Part shown: positions 8,516-16,041 of the stretch, one piece after another
Layout: every line of letters begins with the position of its first letter
Numbering within the stretch: the first letter of the stretch is position 1
NCBI GenBank assembly: GCA_944362705.1
Contig: CALVTO010000003.1
Span: 85,121 to 149,120, forward strand
DNA: 64,000 bases
Origin: an uncultured Clostridia bacterium
GTDB taxonomy: Bacteria > Bacillota > Clostridia > Christensenellales > UBA1242
Direction: 5' to 3'
Notes under the pieces: generated by a model
Told to the model about the DNA's origin: nothing
The model's input: the letters and a program-made list of their open reading frames with translations, nothing else
Databases searched by the model: none
Position numbers and translations under genes: made by a program

Positions 8516-9406
8516 TTATTTCCCTTTGTACTTTCTTTTTTTATGCAAATATATAACCCACGCTGGCAAAAAATTGATAACAAATAAACATTTTGAATTA
8601 GCTAATTGATATTGTTGCTTAAATTTCATTTTACTTGCTAAGGCATAAACAATATATGCAATGGTATATTTAATTTTATATTTAAGTTTAAACGGTTTTG
8701 TTGACATAGACAAATAACAACTAACTGCACCTTGTGGATTTAAAAACAAACGCTTTGCCACACCAGCAGATAAGCCTTCTTCTTGATATTCTGCCACATA
8801 AATTGCTTTGTTTTGAAATAACATATTGTATTTTAACGCCATTTTGCACCATATAGTAGATTCGCTTAAAAAATTTTCACCTTGATACACAGGAAATGGG
8901 TATTTTTTTAAAATATTTGTTTTAAAAACTTCGCATTTATCACCAAAAGTTTCTTTATTATATCGTTGATTTATAAAATTATCTATAATTTTATTTTGTG
9001 TATATGGTTTACCTATAATTTTTCCATTTGAAAAAACTTTTAAATAACCTAAACCGCACAAATTTGCATTATCTTTTATTTGCAGATAATCTTTAGCAAT
9101 GGTTTCAATAGCATGCGGTAACAAGATATCGTCGTTATCTACAATAAGTGTCAATTCTTCTTTAACAAATTCCATGGCTTTATTGATACATGTATGTTTA
9201 CCACCATTTTGTTTTTTTATATATTGAATTTCAAACAAGTTTTCATGTAAAAATTTTTGCACAAAAACGTCAGGCGATTCTTGCGAACCATCGTCGATAA
9301 TATACCAAGTAAAATTTTTGTCCGTCTGTGTTTTTAAACTTCGATATAAATTATTTAAAAGTGTGGGTCTATTATAATTTGGTGTAACTATTGCTAATAA
9401 TTTCAT
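8516..9406 (-). CDS. Family 2 glycosyltransferase
   Basis: A 296-residue GT2 protein. The N-terminus LLAIVTPNYNRPTLLNNLYR, the WYIIDDGS motif, the KQNGGKHTCINKAM loop and the LTLIVDNDDILLPHAI metal-binding DND motif are all present. The order matches that of amylovoran/EpsE-like glycosyltransferases. The C-terminus is basic (HKKRKYKGK), as expected for a membrane-peripheral enzyme. It sits between two GT4 genes in the polysaccharide operon, 20 bp after the upstream gene, with AAAGGTAG as ribosome binding site. Family assignment is confident; acceptor and donor are not readable. Confidence 0.88.
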   Translation of the reverse strand: MKLLAIVTPNYNRPTLLNNLYRSLKTQTDKNFTWYIIDDGSQESPDVFVQKFLHENLFEIQYIKKQNGGKHTCINKAMEFVKEELTLIVDNDDILLPHAIETIAKDYLQIKDNANLCGLGYLKVFSNGKIIGKPYTQNKIIDNFINQRYNKETFGDKCEVFKTNILKKYPFPVYQGENFLSESTIWCKMALKYNMLFQNKAIYVAEYQEEGLSAGVAKRLFLNPQGAVSCYLSMSTKPFKLKYKIKYTIAYIVYALASKMKFKQQYQLANSKCLFVINFLPAWVIYLHKKRKYKGK

Positions 9407-9426
9407 ATTGAACTACCTTTACTGTG

Positions 9427-10464
9427 TTATTTATTAAATGTTGTATATTCAGATAACACTTTGCTTTTATATGTTGAAATGTTATTATATTCTTCGGCAA
9501 ACTTGTTAATATTGTCTTGCACCTGTTTGTATTCATTTTTATGTAACATAATATAATGTGATAATGCGCTAACAGCTTCTTGATTAGTTTGATACAGAAC
9601 CCCAATATCATTACGAATAATATCTTTCATGCCGTCGGTAGGGGTTGAAACAATTGGAACACCTAAACTTATAGCCTCTAACGCACACATTGGTGTGCCT
9701 TCATAGATAGAACTCATGAGCATGACTTTTGACTGTGCTAAGATTTGATAAGGATTAGACACAAACCCCAACATTTTTACGTTGTTTTGCAATTGGTATT
9801 CTTTAAGTTTCGCTTCAAACTCTGCACGTAAGTCTCCATCGCCAACCACTGCCATCTTAAAATTTGGTTTTACTTTTGCTAAACCTTTAGCGATTTCCAA
9901 TAAACGTAATGGGTTTTTTTGTTTTGTTAATCTGCCTAAATAAATAATATCATAAGTTTTTTCATGGCTCGATACAGAGTTTTGAATGTTTTGAACATTG
10001 ACAATGTTATATAGAACAGAACTTTTATCTTTAATTTTATTATAAAACTTATATTCTTTTAAACAAGAATTAGAAACCCAAAAAATGTGTTTGCATTTTT
10101 TTGCAAATATTTGAAAAAGACAACTTTTGAATGTTGTTTTTTTCATATCATCATTATTCACATGTACATGACCTATTACTGGAATTTTGCCCTTACTAGC
10201 CATAACTGCAAAAATAACCGCTTTAATATCGTGCGCATGAATAACATTTGGTTGATAGGTTTTCAATATTTTTTTTAAGTTTTTTGCATTTAATTTTTGC
10301 AATGGAAAATATGTTATGTTATTTTCTTGCAACTTTTGTGCAATGCTACCTTGCGGACTACAATAAGCCATATCAATGTCATTTTTAAACATTTCTATAA
10401 TTTGGCAAGCCACATTTTCTGCGCCAGAAAATTTTTTGGTAGACAATACATGTAATATTTTCAT
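9427..10464 (-). CDS. Family 4 glycosyltransferase (GT-B)
   Basis: A 345-residue GT4 enzyme. The N-terminal domain starts MKILHVLSTKKFSGAENVA and contains NVIHAHDIKA. The C-terminal donor-binding domain has YDIIYLGRLTKQKNPLRLLE, VGDGDLRAEFE and the EX7E catalytic motif EGTPMCALEAISLGVPIVST. Length is a little below the GT4 average. The ribosome binding site AGAGG precedes the ATG. It belongs to the polysaccharide operon, between the EpsG-like polymerase gene and a GT2 gene. It probably adds a hexose to the lipid-linked repeat unit. Donor and linkage unknown. Confidence 0.9.
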   Translation of the reverse strand: MKILHVLSTKKFSGAENVACQIIEMFKNDIDMAYCSPQGSIAQKLQENNITYFPLQKLNAKNLKKILKTYQPNVIHAHDIKAVIFAVMASKGKIPVIGHVHVNNDDMKKTTFKSCLFQIFAKKCKHIFWVSNSCLKEYKFYNKIKDKSSVLYNIVNVQNIQNSVSSHEKTYDIIYLGRLTKQKNPLRLLEIAKGLAKVKPNFKMAVVGDGDLRAEFEAKLKEYQLQNNVKMLGFVSNPYQILAQSKVMLMSSIYEGTPMCALEAISLGVPIVSTPTDGMKDIIRNDIGVLYQTNQEAVSALSHYIMLHKNEYKQVQDNINKFAEEYNNISTYKSKVLSEYTTFNK

Positions 10465-10474
10465 AATAACCTCT

Positions 10475-11623
10475 TTAAATCTTTAAAAATTTATATGGAT
10501 ATACGCCCTGCGCATTTATTATAGGCAAAGACAATATATAGTATAATAGAGCAACACCTACAACTAAAACATAAAAAATTTTATACCATTTTTGATTCCT
10601 TATGGTTGATAAAAAAATTGGAACTAAAAAAATAATTGACCAAAAATAATAGTACATTAAACGACCAAATAATGTAGATCTTTCCGTTAAAACTGAAAAC
10701 AAACTTAATGCCGCGCTAATGGAATATAAATATAAAAAGAAGTGAAATGATTTTGAAAAAGTATATCCTTTTTTTTCTAAAACAACTTTATATATATATA
10801 TTATAAGCATAAAGAAAATGTAAGAAACAACCTCTAATATTCCCACCAGAGAAAGCTTATCTAGTGCACCATTAACAATATAAATTGTGTAATAATCTTT
10901 TTTTACAATAATAGAGAATAACTTAATGCAATAAGGGTATATAAAAACACCTAACACACATAAACCAAATATGAACAACAAACTTTTCCATGAAAATTCT
11001 TTGTTCCATAAAAAATAAATTGGTAAACATATTAATACTGTCTTATGAAAAAATACCGCGGTTAATATTATGAGCAAGTAGCTAATAAAGTTTCTATTTA
11101 CAACATACTTTAAACTATATATTACAAGTGCAATCGCAATGCTTTGTCTTACCTGATTTAGCCCACGCAAATAGACATCAACAGTTAAAAATAAAAACAT
11201 AGACAACGTTGCATTTGCTGAATAGTTTTTAATAGATTTACATACACAATATAAAATAATTATCTCAATTATAAACAATAGAAATGTAAACCCATATTGT
11301 TTACCAAAAATAAAAGCAGCTACATAATTCAAACTTTGATATAGAAATTCAAAATTATTTCCATCTTCTATTTTTAAGTTTTCAGCTATTAAATTAAAAT
11401 TTTTTAGATAATTGGGCAAATCATAACCAATGTCATATGATCGTAAACCTGCAACAATTAACAATAAAAAAACTGATAACAAAGATATTTGGTTATATAT
11501 ATTAAAGCCGTATGCTTTTTGTTTAATTGTATTCGGTGTCAAAACAATATGCTTAGTTAAACAATTATTTTTTACATAATTTAATGTGTATACTAAAAAC
11601 ATCAGTAATATAAATACTAACAT
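10475..11623 (-). CDS. EpsG-family polysaccharide polymerase-like membrane protein
   Basis: A 382-residue polytopic protein with about 10 membrane segments. The early AGLRSYDIGYDLPNYLKNF segment and the following GLNQVRQSIAIALVIYSLKY with the HKT motif a little later are characteristic of the EpsG family (Wzy-like), which polymerises repeat units outside the membrane. Context supports this, since it lies among glycosyltransferases and is in the same operon as a flippase. The operon also encodes an O-antigen ligase-like protein (13441-14796), so one of the two may be the true polymerase and the other a ligase. Ribosome binding site AGGAAG. Confident as EpsG-type. Confidence 0.85.
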   Translation of the reverse strand: MLVFILLMFLVYTLNYVKNNCLTKHIVLTPNTIKQKAYGFNIYNQISLLSVFLLLIVAGLRSYDIGYDLPNYLKNFNLIAENLKIEDGNNFEFLYQSLNYVAAFIFGKQYGFTFLLFIIEIIILYCVCKSIKNYSANATLSMFLFLTVDVYLRGLNQVRQSIAIALVIYSLKYVVNRNFISYLLIILTAVFFHKTVLICLPIYFLWNKEFSWKSLLFIFGLCVLGVFIYPYCIKLFSIIVKKDYYTIYIVNGALDKLSLVGILEVVSYIFFMLIIYIYKVVLEKKGYTFSKSFHFFLYLYSISAALSLFSVLTERSTLFGRLMYYYFWSIIFLVPIFLSTIRNQKWYKIFYVLVVGVALLYYILSLPIINAQGVYPYKFLKI

Positions 11624-11625
11624 TA

Positions 11626-12735
11626 TTATACTTCCTTATATATCTCGTTTAATTCTTTTTTAACATTTTCAACAGAATATTGTTTTATATCTTCTAAATT
11701 GTTTTTTCTTATTTTCTCACACAAATTTTTATTTTTGTATAATTTTAAAATTTGTTCTTTCATTTGAGCAATATTGGTAGGTTCAAATAAAAACCCGTTA
11801 CGTTCTACCGCAACTAAATCTTTACAGCCCCTTATATTGCTAGCTAAAATCGGTAAACCTAAGTTCATGGCTTCCATCATACTCATAGGCAAGCCTTCAC
11901 GAAATGATGGCATAATGAATGCATCACTTGCTTTTAACACATCTTGTACATCTTTTCTAAACCCTAACAATTTTACAACATTTTGCAAGTTGTGTTTTGC
12001 AATAAATGTTTCATATTCTTGCCTGCGTGTCCCTTGCCCACAAATCACATATGTAAAGTTTGGCAAGTTAAGGTCAGCTACTGCTTTAAGTACTGCTAAA
12101 TGATTTTTATTTTCATTAAGTTCACCAACAGAAATTAAAACAAAATCTTGCTTACCAATACCCAACTCTTCCCTTATTTGGTCCACATTTTTTTCTGATT
12201 GCGTTTTATTCACAAACCCAATACCATGTATTTTAAAAACCTTTTTAGCTTTCATTTTTTTAGCCGCTTGGTAATCTTCTTCGTTTATGGTAATTAATAC
12301 GTCGGTATATTTTGCCAAGTATTTTTCTACAGGTTTAAAAATAAGGTTGTTTTTAAGTGGCGCACCTTTAAAAAAATGAAAACCATGTGCGGTATAAATG
12401 CAAGGTATTTTAAACTTTTTAGCAAGTAATCTTCCAAATAAACCCCCAACTGGTTGTTGGCAATAAATTAAGTTATATCTATTTTCTTTTACAAGTTTTT
12501 TTAATTCTTTATATGCTTTTATATTCTTAGGGCTAACAGGGTTTCGCGCACTGTGAATTTCGTGCATAGTAAACCCGTATTTTTCTTTTAACTCATCAAA
12601 CCAAAAGCCACTTTTATTGCAAGCACATTCTACAACGTTGCCAGCTTTTTGCATTTCTTGTATATGTGGAATTAAAAACTGCCAAATCATGTTGTCTGTT
12701 GTAGCTAACACTAACACTTTTTTGTTTGTAAACAT
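11626..12735 (-). CDS. Family 4 glycosyltransferase, EpsD-like
   Basis: This 369-residue GT4 enzyme resembles EpsD/CapM-type glycosyltransferases that work early in exopolysaccharide assembly. Its N-terminal domain has VLVLATTDNMIWQFLIPHI, YCQQPVGGLFGRLLAKK and the hallmark YTAHGFHFFKGA. The C-terminal domain has SVGELNENKNH and the EX7E-like REGLPMSMMEAMNLGLPILA. The start codon overlaps the stop of the priming sugar transferase gene by one base (TAATG), indicating translational coupling with the first step of the pathway. This suggests it adds the second sugar. Sugar identity unknown. Confidence 0.88.
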   Translation of the reverse strand: MFTNKKVLVLATTDNMIWQFLIPHIQEMQKAGNVVECACNKSGFWFDELKEKYGFTMHEIHSARNPVSPKNIKAYKELKKLVKENRYNLIYCQQPVGGLFGRLLAKKFKIPCIYTAHGFHFFKGAPLKNNLIFKPVEKYLAKYTDVLITINEEDYQAAKKMKAKKVFKIHGIGFVNKTQSEKNVDQIREELGIGKQDFVLISVGELNENKNHLAVLKAVADLNLPNFTYVICGQGTRRQEYETFIAKHNLQNVVKLLGFRKDVQDVLKASDAFIMPSFREGLPMSMMEAMNLGLPILASNIRGCKDLVAVERNGFLFEPTNIAQMKEQILKLYKNKNLCEKIRKNNLEDIKQYSVENVKKELNEIYKEV

Positions 12736-13448
12736 TAACTTGCCCTCTTTTTATTCTTTTTTTCTTTTACTTCGTTAATTAGTTCTATTGCTTTTTGTTG
12801 CTTTTCCGCATATTCTTCTTGCGAAATTTGGTTCGTTTCTAGCAAATAGTCGCCAAAATAATAGTTTTGCTTGGTTTGATTTTGTTCTACAATATCCGAC
12901 TTTTTAAACACTTTGCCAATCGTTTTAAAAAAGATTTTTGTATCTTGCCAAAATGTTAAATGTTCAACGTATTGTTTATCGTAGGCAAAAATTTCTTCCC
13001 AAGTCGCGTTATTACGTCCATTCACTTGCGCTAAGCCAGTTAAACCTGGGCGCACTTTTGCACGAATATTTTGTTCATCGTTATAAAACACCATATCTTT
13101 TACAAGTTTTGGTCTTGGACCAATAATAGACATATCGCCTTTAAAAATATTCCAAAGCTGAGGAAGTTCATCTAAACTAGTTTTGCGTAGTGCGTTGCCA
13201 AACTTTGTCATACGTTGTTCATCTGGCAACAAATTGCCTTCTGCATCACGTTCGTTGGTCATGGTTCTAAATTTATAAAGTTTAAAAATTTTATTGTTTT
13301 TCCCTGGCCTATATTGCGCAAAAACAGCAGGTCCGCCTAATTTACACCTTACTAAAATTGCCGTAATTAGCATAATAGGGCTAAACACAATAAGTGCCAA
13401 GCCAGAAAGAAGTATATCAAAAAAACGTTTAAAAAAATGTTTATACAT
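12735..13448 (-). CDS. Priming sugar transferase (bacterial sugar transferase family)
   Basis: This 237-residue protein transfers a sugar-1-phosphate to undecaprenyl phosphate, the first step of polysaccharide assembly. It has one N-terminal hydrophobic hairpin (residues ~8-32), then the KFRTMTNERDAEGNLL and TSLDELPQLWNIFKGDMSII signatures, then GPRP and RPGLTGLAQVNGR. This is the EpsL/short WcaJ form without the extra N-terminal domain. The C-terminal ~45 residues are a Lys/Glu-rich extension beyond the usual ~200 residues. It overlaps the upstream gene by 8 bp and the downstream GT4 by 1 bp. GGGGAG lies before the ATG. Very confident family call. Confidence 0.93.
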   Translation of the reverse strand: MYKHFFKRFFDILLSGLALIVFSPIMLITAILVRCKLGGPAVFAQYRPGKNNKIFKLYKFRTMTNERDAEGNLLPDEQRMTKFGNALRKTSLDELPQLWNIFKGDMSIIGPRPKLVKDMVFYNDEQNIRAKVRPGLTGLAQVNGRNNATWEEIFAYDKQYVEHLTFWQDTKIFFKTIGKVFKKSDIVEQNQTKQNYYFGDYLLETNQISQEEYAEKQQKAIELINEVKEKKNKKRAS

Positions 13449-14796
13449 TTGTTAACTCCCCTTTTAATAAGTTTTTAGGTTGTTCTTGCGGTTCTAACTC
13501 CATAATAATAAGTGGCATTAACCCCACAAGTACCATACTTGCCACCAAGCCGACCATGTCTACCATGGCATAAGCCTCAAATGCTAGCACGGCTAGTAAA
13601 CCAAAATATTTAAAACTTGTAAAGTTTTTGCACATAATTTGAAATTTGCCAATGTAATAATACACAATAACAGCCAAACCTACCATACCACCACAAGCTA
13701 ATGTTTGGAAAAACAAACTGTGGTACATATACATACAGGTGTTAAACCCTAAGGCTGGATCTGCGGCGAATAATCCAGTGCCAAGTATAGGGTATTTTGC
13801 AAACATTTCTAAAGCAATGTTATACAAATGTACTCTGCCACTACTACTAAACCCGCGGTCAAACACCCAAGCAAACAAAGAATCTTTTAGCAGGGTAACT
13901 CCCAGCAACGCAAATACGACGGCGGCTGCAATGCACGTATAACCAAATGCCATAAAGGCTTTGTTCTTTTTTAATTTAATGAGTAGGTATATAAACCCGG
14001 CAACACCTGCAATAGCGCCAAACATCATGTTTGCGCGCGAACCCGTTGCAATTAAAGCAAAGCCAATGCAAACAGCCACTAATACCCACAACCAAGGCTT
14101 ATCGCTTTCTAGCGCTAAAGAAAGTGTTAAAGGAATGGTTATACTGAAAATAAGCGCCGTTTGGTTTATCATGTTGCCATTGCCAATTTGAAAACCTTTG
14201 CTTTCAATAAGCCCCATAAAATCTTCTGTGAGTAAAACTTGTGCAACCATTTGAAAAATAGCTAAAAAGCAAAAGGCAATAAAACATCCAATAACATAGT
14301 TTTTTGCGTTTGGCTTTGTGAAGTTTAACAAAACCTCGTAAAACGCAAGTACAGCAACGGCCAATATTTGAAATTTCCATGCTTGGTCTGGTTGGTAAAT
14401 ATCACTACCCCAACCTGCAACAAAGCTTAAACCTACAACCGCCACTAACGGCCAAAACAATTTACCTAATTTTAACTTTTTTTTATTTACAGCAAATTGT
14501 TTCATAAAAAAGTAAATAAGTGCAGGCAAAGCAAGCGCTCCGCTTATTGCAAACACCACATAACTGAAAGTGCTTGCCACAAACCCATTACTTGTAGAAA
14601 TTAACACAAACAGTGGAATAACATATAGTGGGGTTAAGTCATCTCTAAAAAAGCAGGTGTAAAACACTAAAAGCCCAAACATAAAAAATGTTAGCTCGCT
14701 AATGTTTAATTCGTAAAACATAAACGCTAACAATGTATAAAACATAAGTGCATATTCGCTATCTAAAACTTCGTTAATTCGCTCACGCAGCGTCAT
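13441..14796 (-). CDS. O-antigen ligase/polymerase-like membrane protein
   Basis: A 451-residue polytopic membrane protein with roughly 11-12 hydrophobic segments. The central segment around IATGSRANMMFGAIAGVAGF and the periplasmic-loop region with SSSGRVHLYNIALEMFAKYP and LGTGLFA resemble the Wzy_C (O-antigen ligase) family. It is the first gene of the polysaccharide operon, with GGGAGG before the ATG and a near-consensus promoter ~30 bp upstream. It could be the polymerase, or a ligase attaching the polymer to another carrier. The presence of EpsG downstream makes the division of labour uncertain. Confidence 0.85.
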   Translation of the reverse strand: MTLRERINEVLDSEYALMFYTLLAFMFYELNISELTFFMFGLLVFYTCFFRDDLTPLYVIPLFVLISTSNGFVASTFSYVVFAISGALALPALIYFFMKQFAVNKKKLKLGKLFWPLVAVVGLSFVAGWGSDIYQPDQAWKFQILAVAVLAFYEVLLNFTKPNAKNYVIGCFIAFCFLAIFQMVAQVLLTEDFMGLIESKGFQIGNGNMINQTALIFSITIPLTLSLALESDKPWLWVLVAVCIGFALIATGSRANMMFGAIAGVAGFIYLLIKLKKNKAFMAFGYTCIAAAVVFALLGVTLLKDSLFAWVFDRGFSSSGRVHLYNIALEMFAKYPILGTGLFAADPALGFNTCMYMYHSLFFQTLACGGMVGLAVIVYYYIGKFQIMCKNFTSFKYFGLLAVLAFEAYAMVDMVGLVASMVLVGLMPLIIMELEPQEQPKNLLKGELTNV

Positions 14797-14823
14797 GCTT
14801 TACGCCTCCCTTTTTGTTTGTTT

Positions 14824-14853
14824 AGTATAACAAAAAAATGGCAGACTGTGCAA
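14824..14853 (-). promoter_or_regulatory. Promoter of the exopolysaccharide operon
   Basis: On the minus strand TTGCAC (14853-14848) and TATACT (14829-14824) are separated by 18 bp, ~27 bp upstream of the first gene's start codon. No other strong promoter is seen inside the tightly packed operon. Confidence 0.7.
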
Positions 14854-15044
14854 CCACTTTATATAACTTTATAAATAATAATTTATAATTAAAAATAATT
14901 TTTTATTTTTCTTCATTTTTGCTATTGTTTTGTAAAAAACACCACTCATTTACATATTTTACATGTTAAGTGCATGTGCGTTTTTCTATAAAACAAAAAC
15001 AGTTTTTACACAACTTGTTTTATGAAAAGTAAACGCATTACAAT
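14854..15044. other. AT-rich intergenic stretch, no gene seen
   Basis: Between the polysaccharide operon promoter and the HU terminator lies very AT-rich sequence with only short stop-rich frames. I see no convincing gene, RNA or large repeat in it. Confidence 0.5.
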
Positions 15045-15071
15045 TAAAAAAACGCCGACAAATGCCGGTGT
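15045..15071 (-). terminator. Terminator of HU gene
   Basis: On the minus strand ACACCG pairs with CGGCGT (one G-T pair) across an 8-nt loop (15071-15052), followed by seven T residues. It lies ~85 bp after the HU stop codon. Confidence 0.7.
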
Positions 15072-15155
15072 TTTTCATCTTTTGTTTATAGCATCTTTTG
15101 TAATAGAAGTTACTTTCTAGGCAACCCTGAAAGCCCTTCACGCTTTTTAAGCCAA

Positions 15156-15425
15156 TTAGAATTGAGCTTTAAAGCCTTGACCAAATTTTAAAGTAGGAAC
15201 TTTGCAAGCAGCCACTTTAACTTCTTTTTTTGTCATTGGGTTGATAGCTGTGCGAGCTTCTCTGTTTTTTACAGAGTATGTTCCAAAGCCAACCAATGTT
15301 ACTTTATCACCTTTTTTTAATGTTTCTGCCACAACATCGTTGTAAGCTGCTACAAATGCGGCTGCATCTTTAATTGTGCTACCAGTTTTGTTAGCAATTT
15401 CTCTAATAAATTCTGTTTTGTTCAT
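15156..15425 (-). CDS. hup: HU family DNA-binding protein
   Basis: An 89-residue histone-like protein that bends and compacts DNA as a dimer. It starts MNKTEFIREIANKTG and has the conserved VGFGTYSVKNREARTAINP beta-arm region (the family signature around GFGxF and the RxGRNP tip, here REARTAINP). It ends KFGQGFKAQF. Length is exactly that of HU. The start at 15425 is set by AGGGGGT ten bases upstream; the frame is open further upstream but only through the promoter. Promoter and terminator are both visible, so it is a single-gene unit. Confidence 0.95.
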   Translation of the reverse strand: MNKTEFIREIANKTGSTIKDAAAFVAAYNDVVAETLKKGDKVTLVGFGTYSVKNREARTAINPMTKKEVKVAACKVPTLKFGQGFKAQF

Positions 15426-15483
15426 GTATAATGACCCCCTAATGTAATTTCTAAGGATCGCGTTCCGCTCCTTAATTAGTCGA

Positions 15484-15513
15484 ATTATATCATGATTTTT
15501 GACCTTTTGGCAA
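15484..15513 (-). promoter_or_regulatory. Promoter of HU gene
   Basis: On the minus strand TTGCCA (15513-15508) and a perfect TATAAT (15489-15484) are spaced by 18 bp. The ~55-nt leader that follows ends in the AGGGGGT ribosome binding site. Confidence 0.75.
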
Positions 15514-15694
15514 ATAATATACACCATTTTTCAACTTTTTTGCCCCGTTTTATTGCCTTTTTTCGGCATTTATGATATATTGAAGCCACTTTGCGCATAA
15601 AAACACACTTTTTTATTTAAAAAAATTTGCAAACTAAAATACTAAAATTTCAAAAATTTGGCGCAAACAACATATTTTCTAAAGTAAGGCGCAT

Positions 15695-15785
15695 GGAGAG
15701 ATGTCCGAGCGGTTTAAGGTGCAACCCTGGAAAGGTTGTGTTATCTAACCGGTAACCGAGGGTTCGAATCCCTCTCTCTCCGCCA
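15695..15785 (+). tRNA. tRNA-Ser (anticodon GGA)
   Basis: The cloverleaf has acceptor GGAGAGA pairing with TCTCTCC, discriminator G73 and encoded CCA. The anticodon stem CAACC/GGTTG holds loop CTGGAAA, and a long variable arm is typical of class II tRNA-Ser. The 3' end is the left boundary of a genomic island: its last bases and terminator are duplicated at 22983-23027 and again beside tRNA-Ser(UGA). Confidence 0.96.
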
Positions 15786-15828
15786 AACAATTGTCGTTTG
15801 AACTCAAACGGCAATTTTTTATTTTCTT
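15780..15828 (+). repeat. Left direct repeat (attL-like), also the tRNA-Ser terminator
   Basis: This begins in the tRNA 3' end (CCGCCA) and includes the terminator hairpin ATTGTCGTTTG-AACT-CAAACGGCAAT followed by T6. It is identical over 49 bp to 62565-62613 beside tRNA-Ser(UGA). It matches 22983-23027 at all but one position across the first ~40 bases. Its position at a tRNA 3' end and its duplication at the far side of the island are the usual signs of site-specific integration. Confidence 0.8.
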
Positions 15829-15883
15829 AGTTATAGTATTTTAATGAACATAAACAACATGTACATAATTAATATAGTTTTTG

Positions 15884-15917
15884 AAACTCAGCCGACGTGC
15901 ACAGTGAAGAGTTTTTT
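15884..15917 (+). terminator. Possible weak hairpin with T run inside island left end
   Basis: AAACTC (15884-15889) pairs with GAGTTT (15909-15914) around a 19-nt loop and is followed by further T residues. The stem is short and the loop large. It could be a degenerate terminator or chance. Confidence 0.25.
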
Positions 15918-15973
15918 ATTCTTTTACTTGGTTTTCCGCAAACTCACAAACTGATTAAGCAAAAATAGTAACA

Positions 15974-16004
15974 AAAAACCGTAATAGTATTTATTACGGT
16001 TTTT
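15974..16004. terminator. Terminator after island helicase operon
   Basis: AAAAACCGTAAT (15974-15985) pairs perfectly with ATTACGGTTTTT (15993-16004) over a 7-nt loop. On the minus strand the T run follows the hairpin, 37 bp after the helicase stop. The A and T tracts on both sides make it potentially bidirectional. Confidence 0.8.
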
Positions 16005-16041
16005 AGATTTTATGTTTTTTTAATAATTTATTAGCACTTGT

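Noticed and set aside
15428..15527. Longer N-terminus for the HU protein
   Set aside because: The frame stays open upstream but passes through the promoter. The ATG at 15425 has an excellent ribosome binding site and gives the standard HU length.
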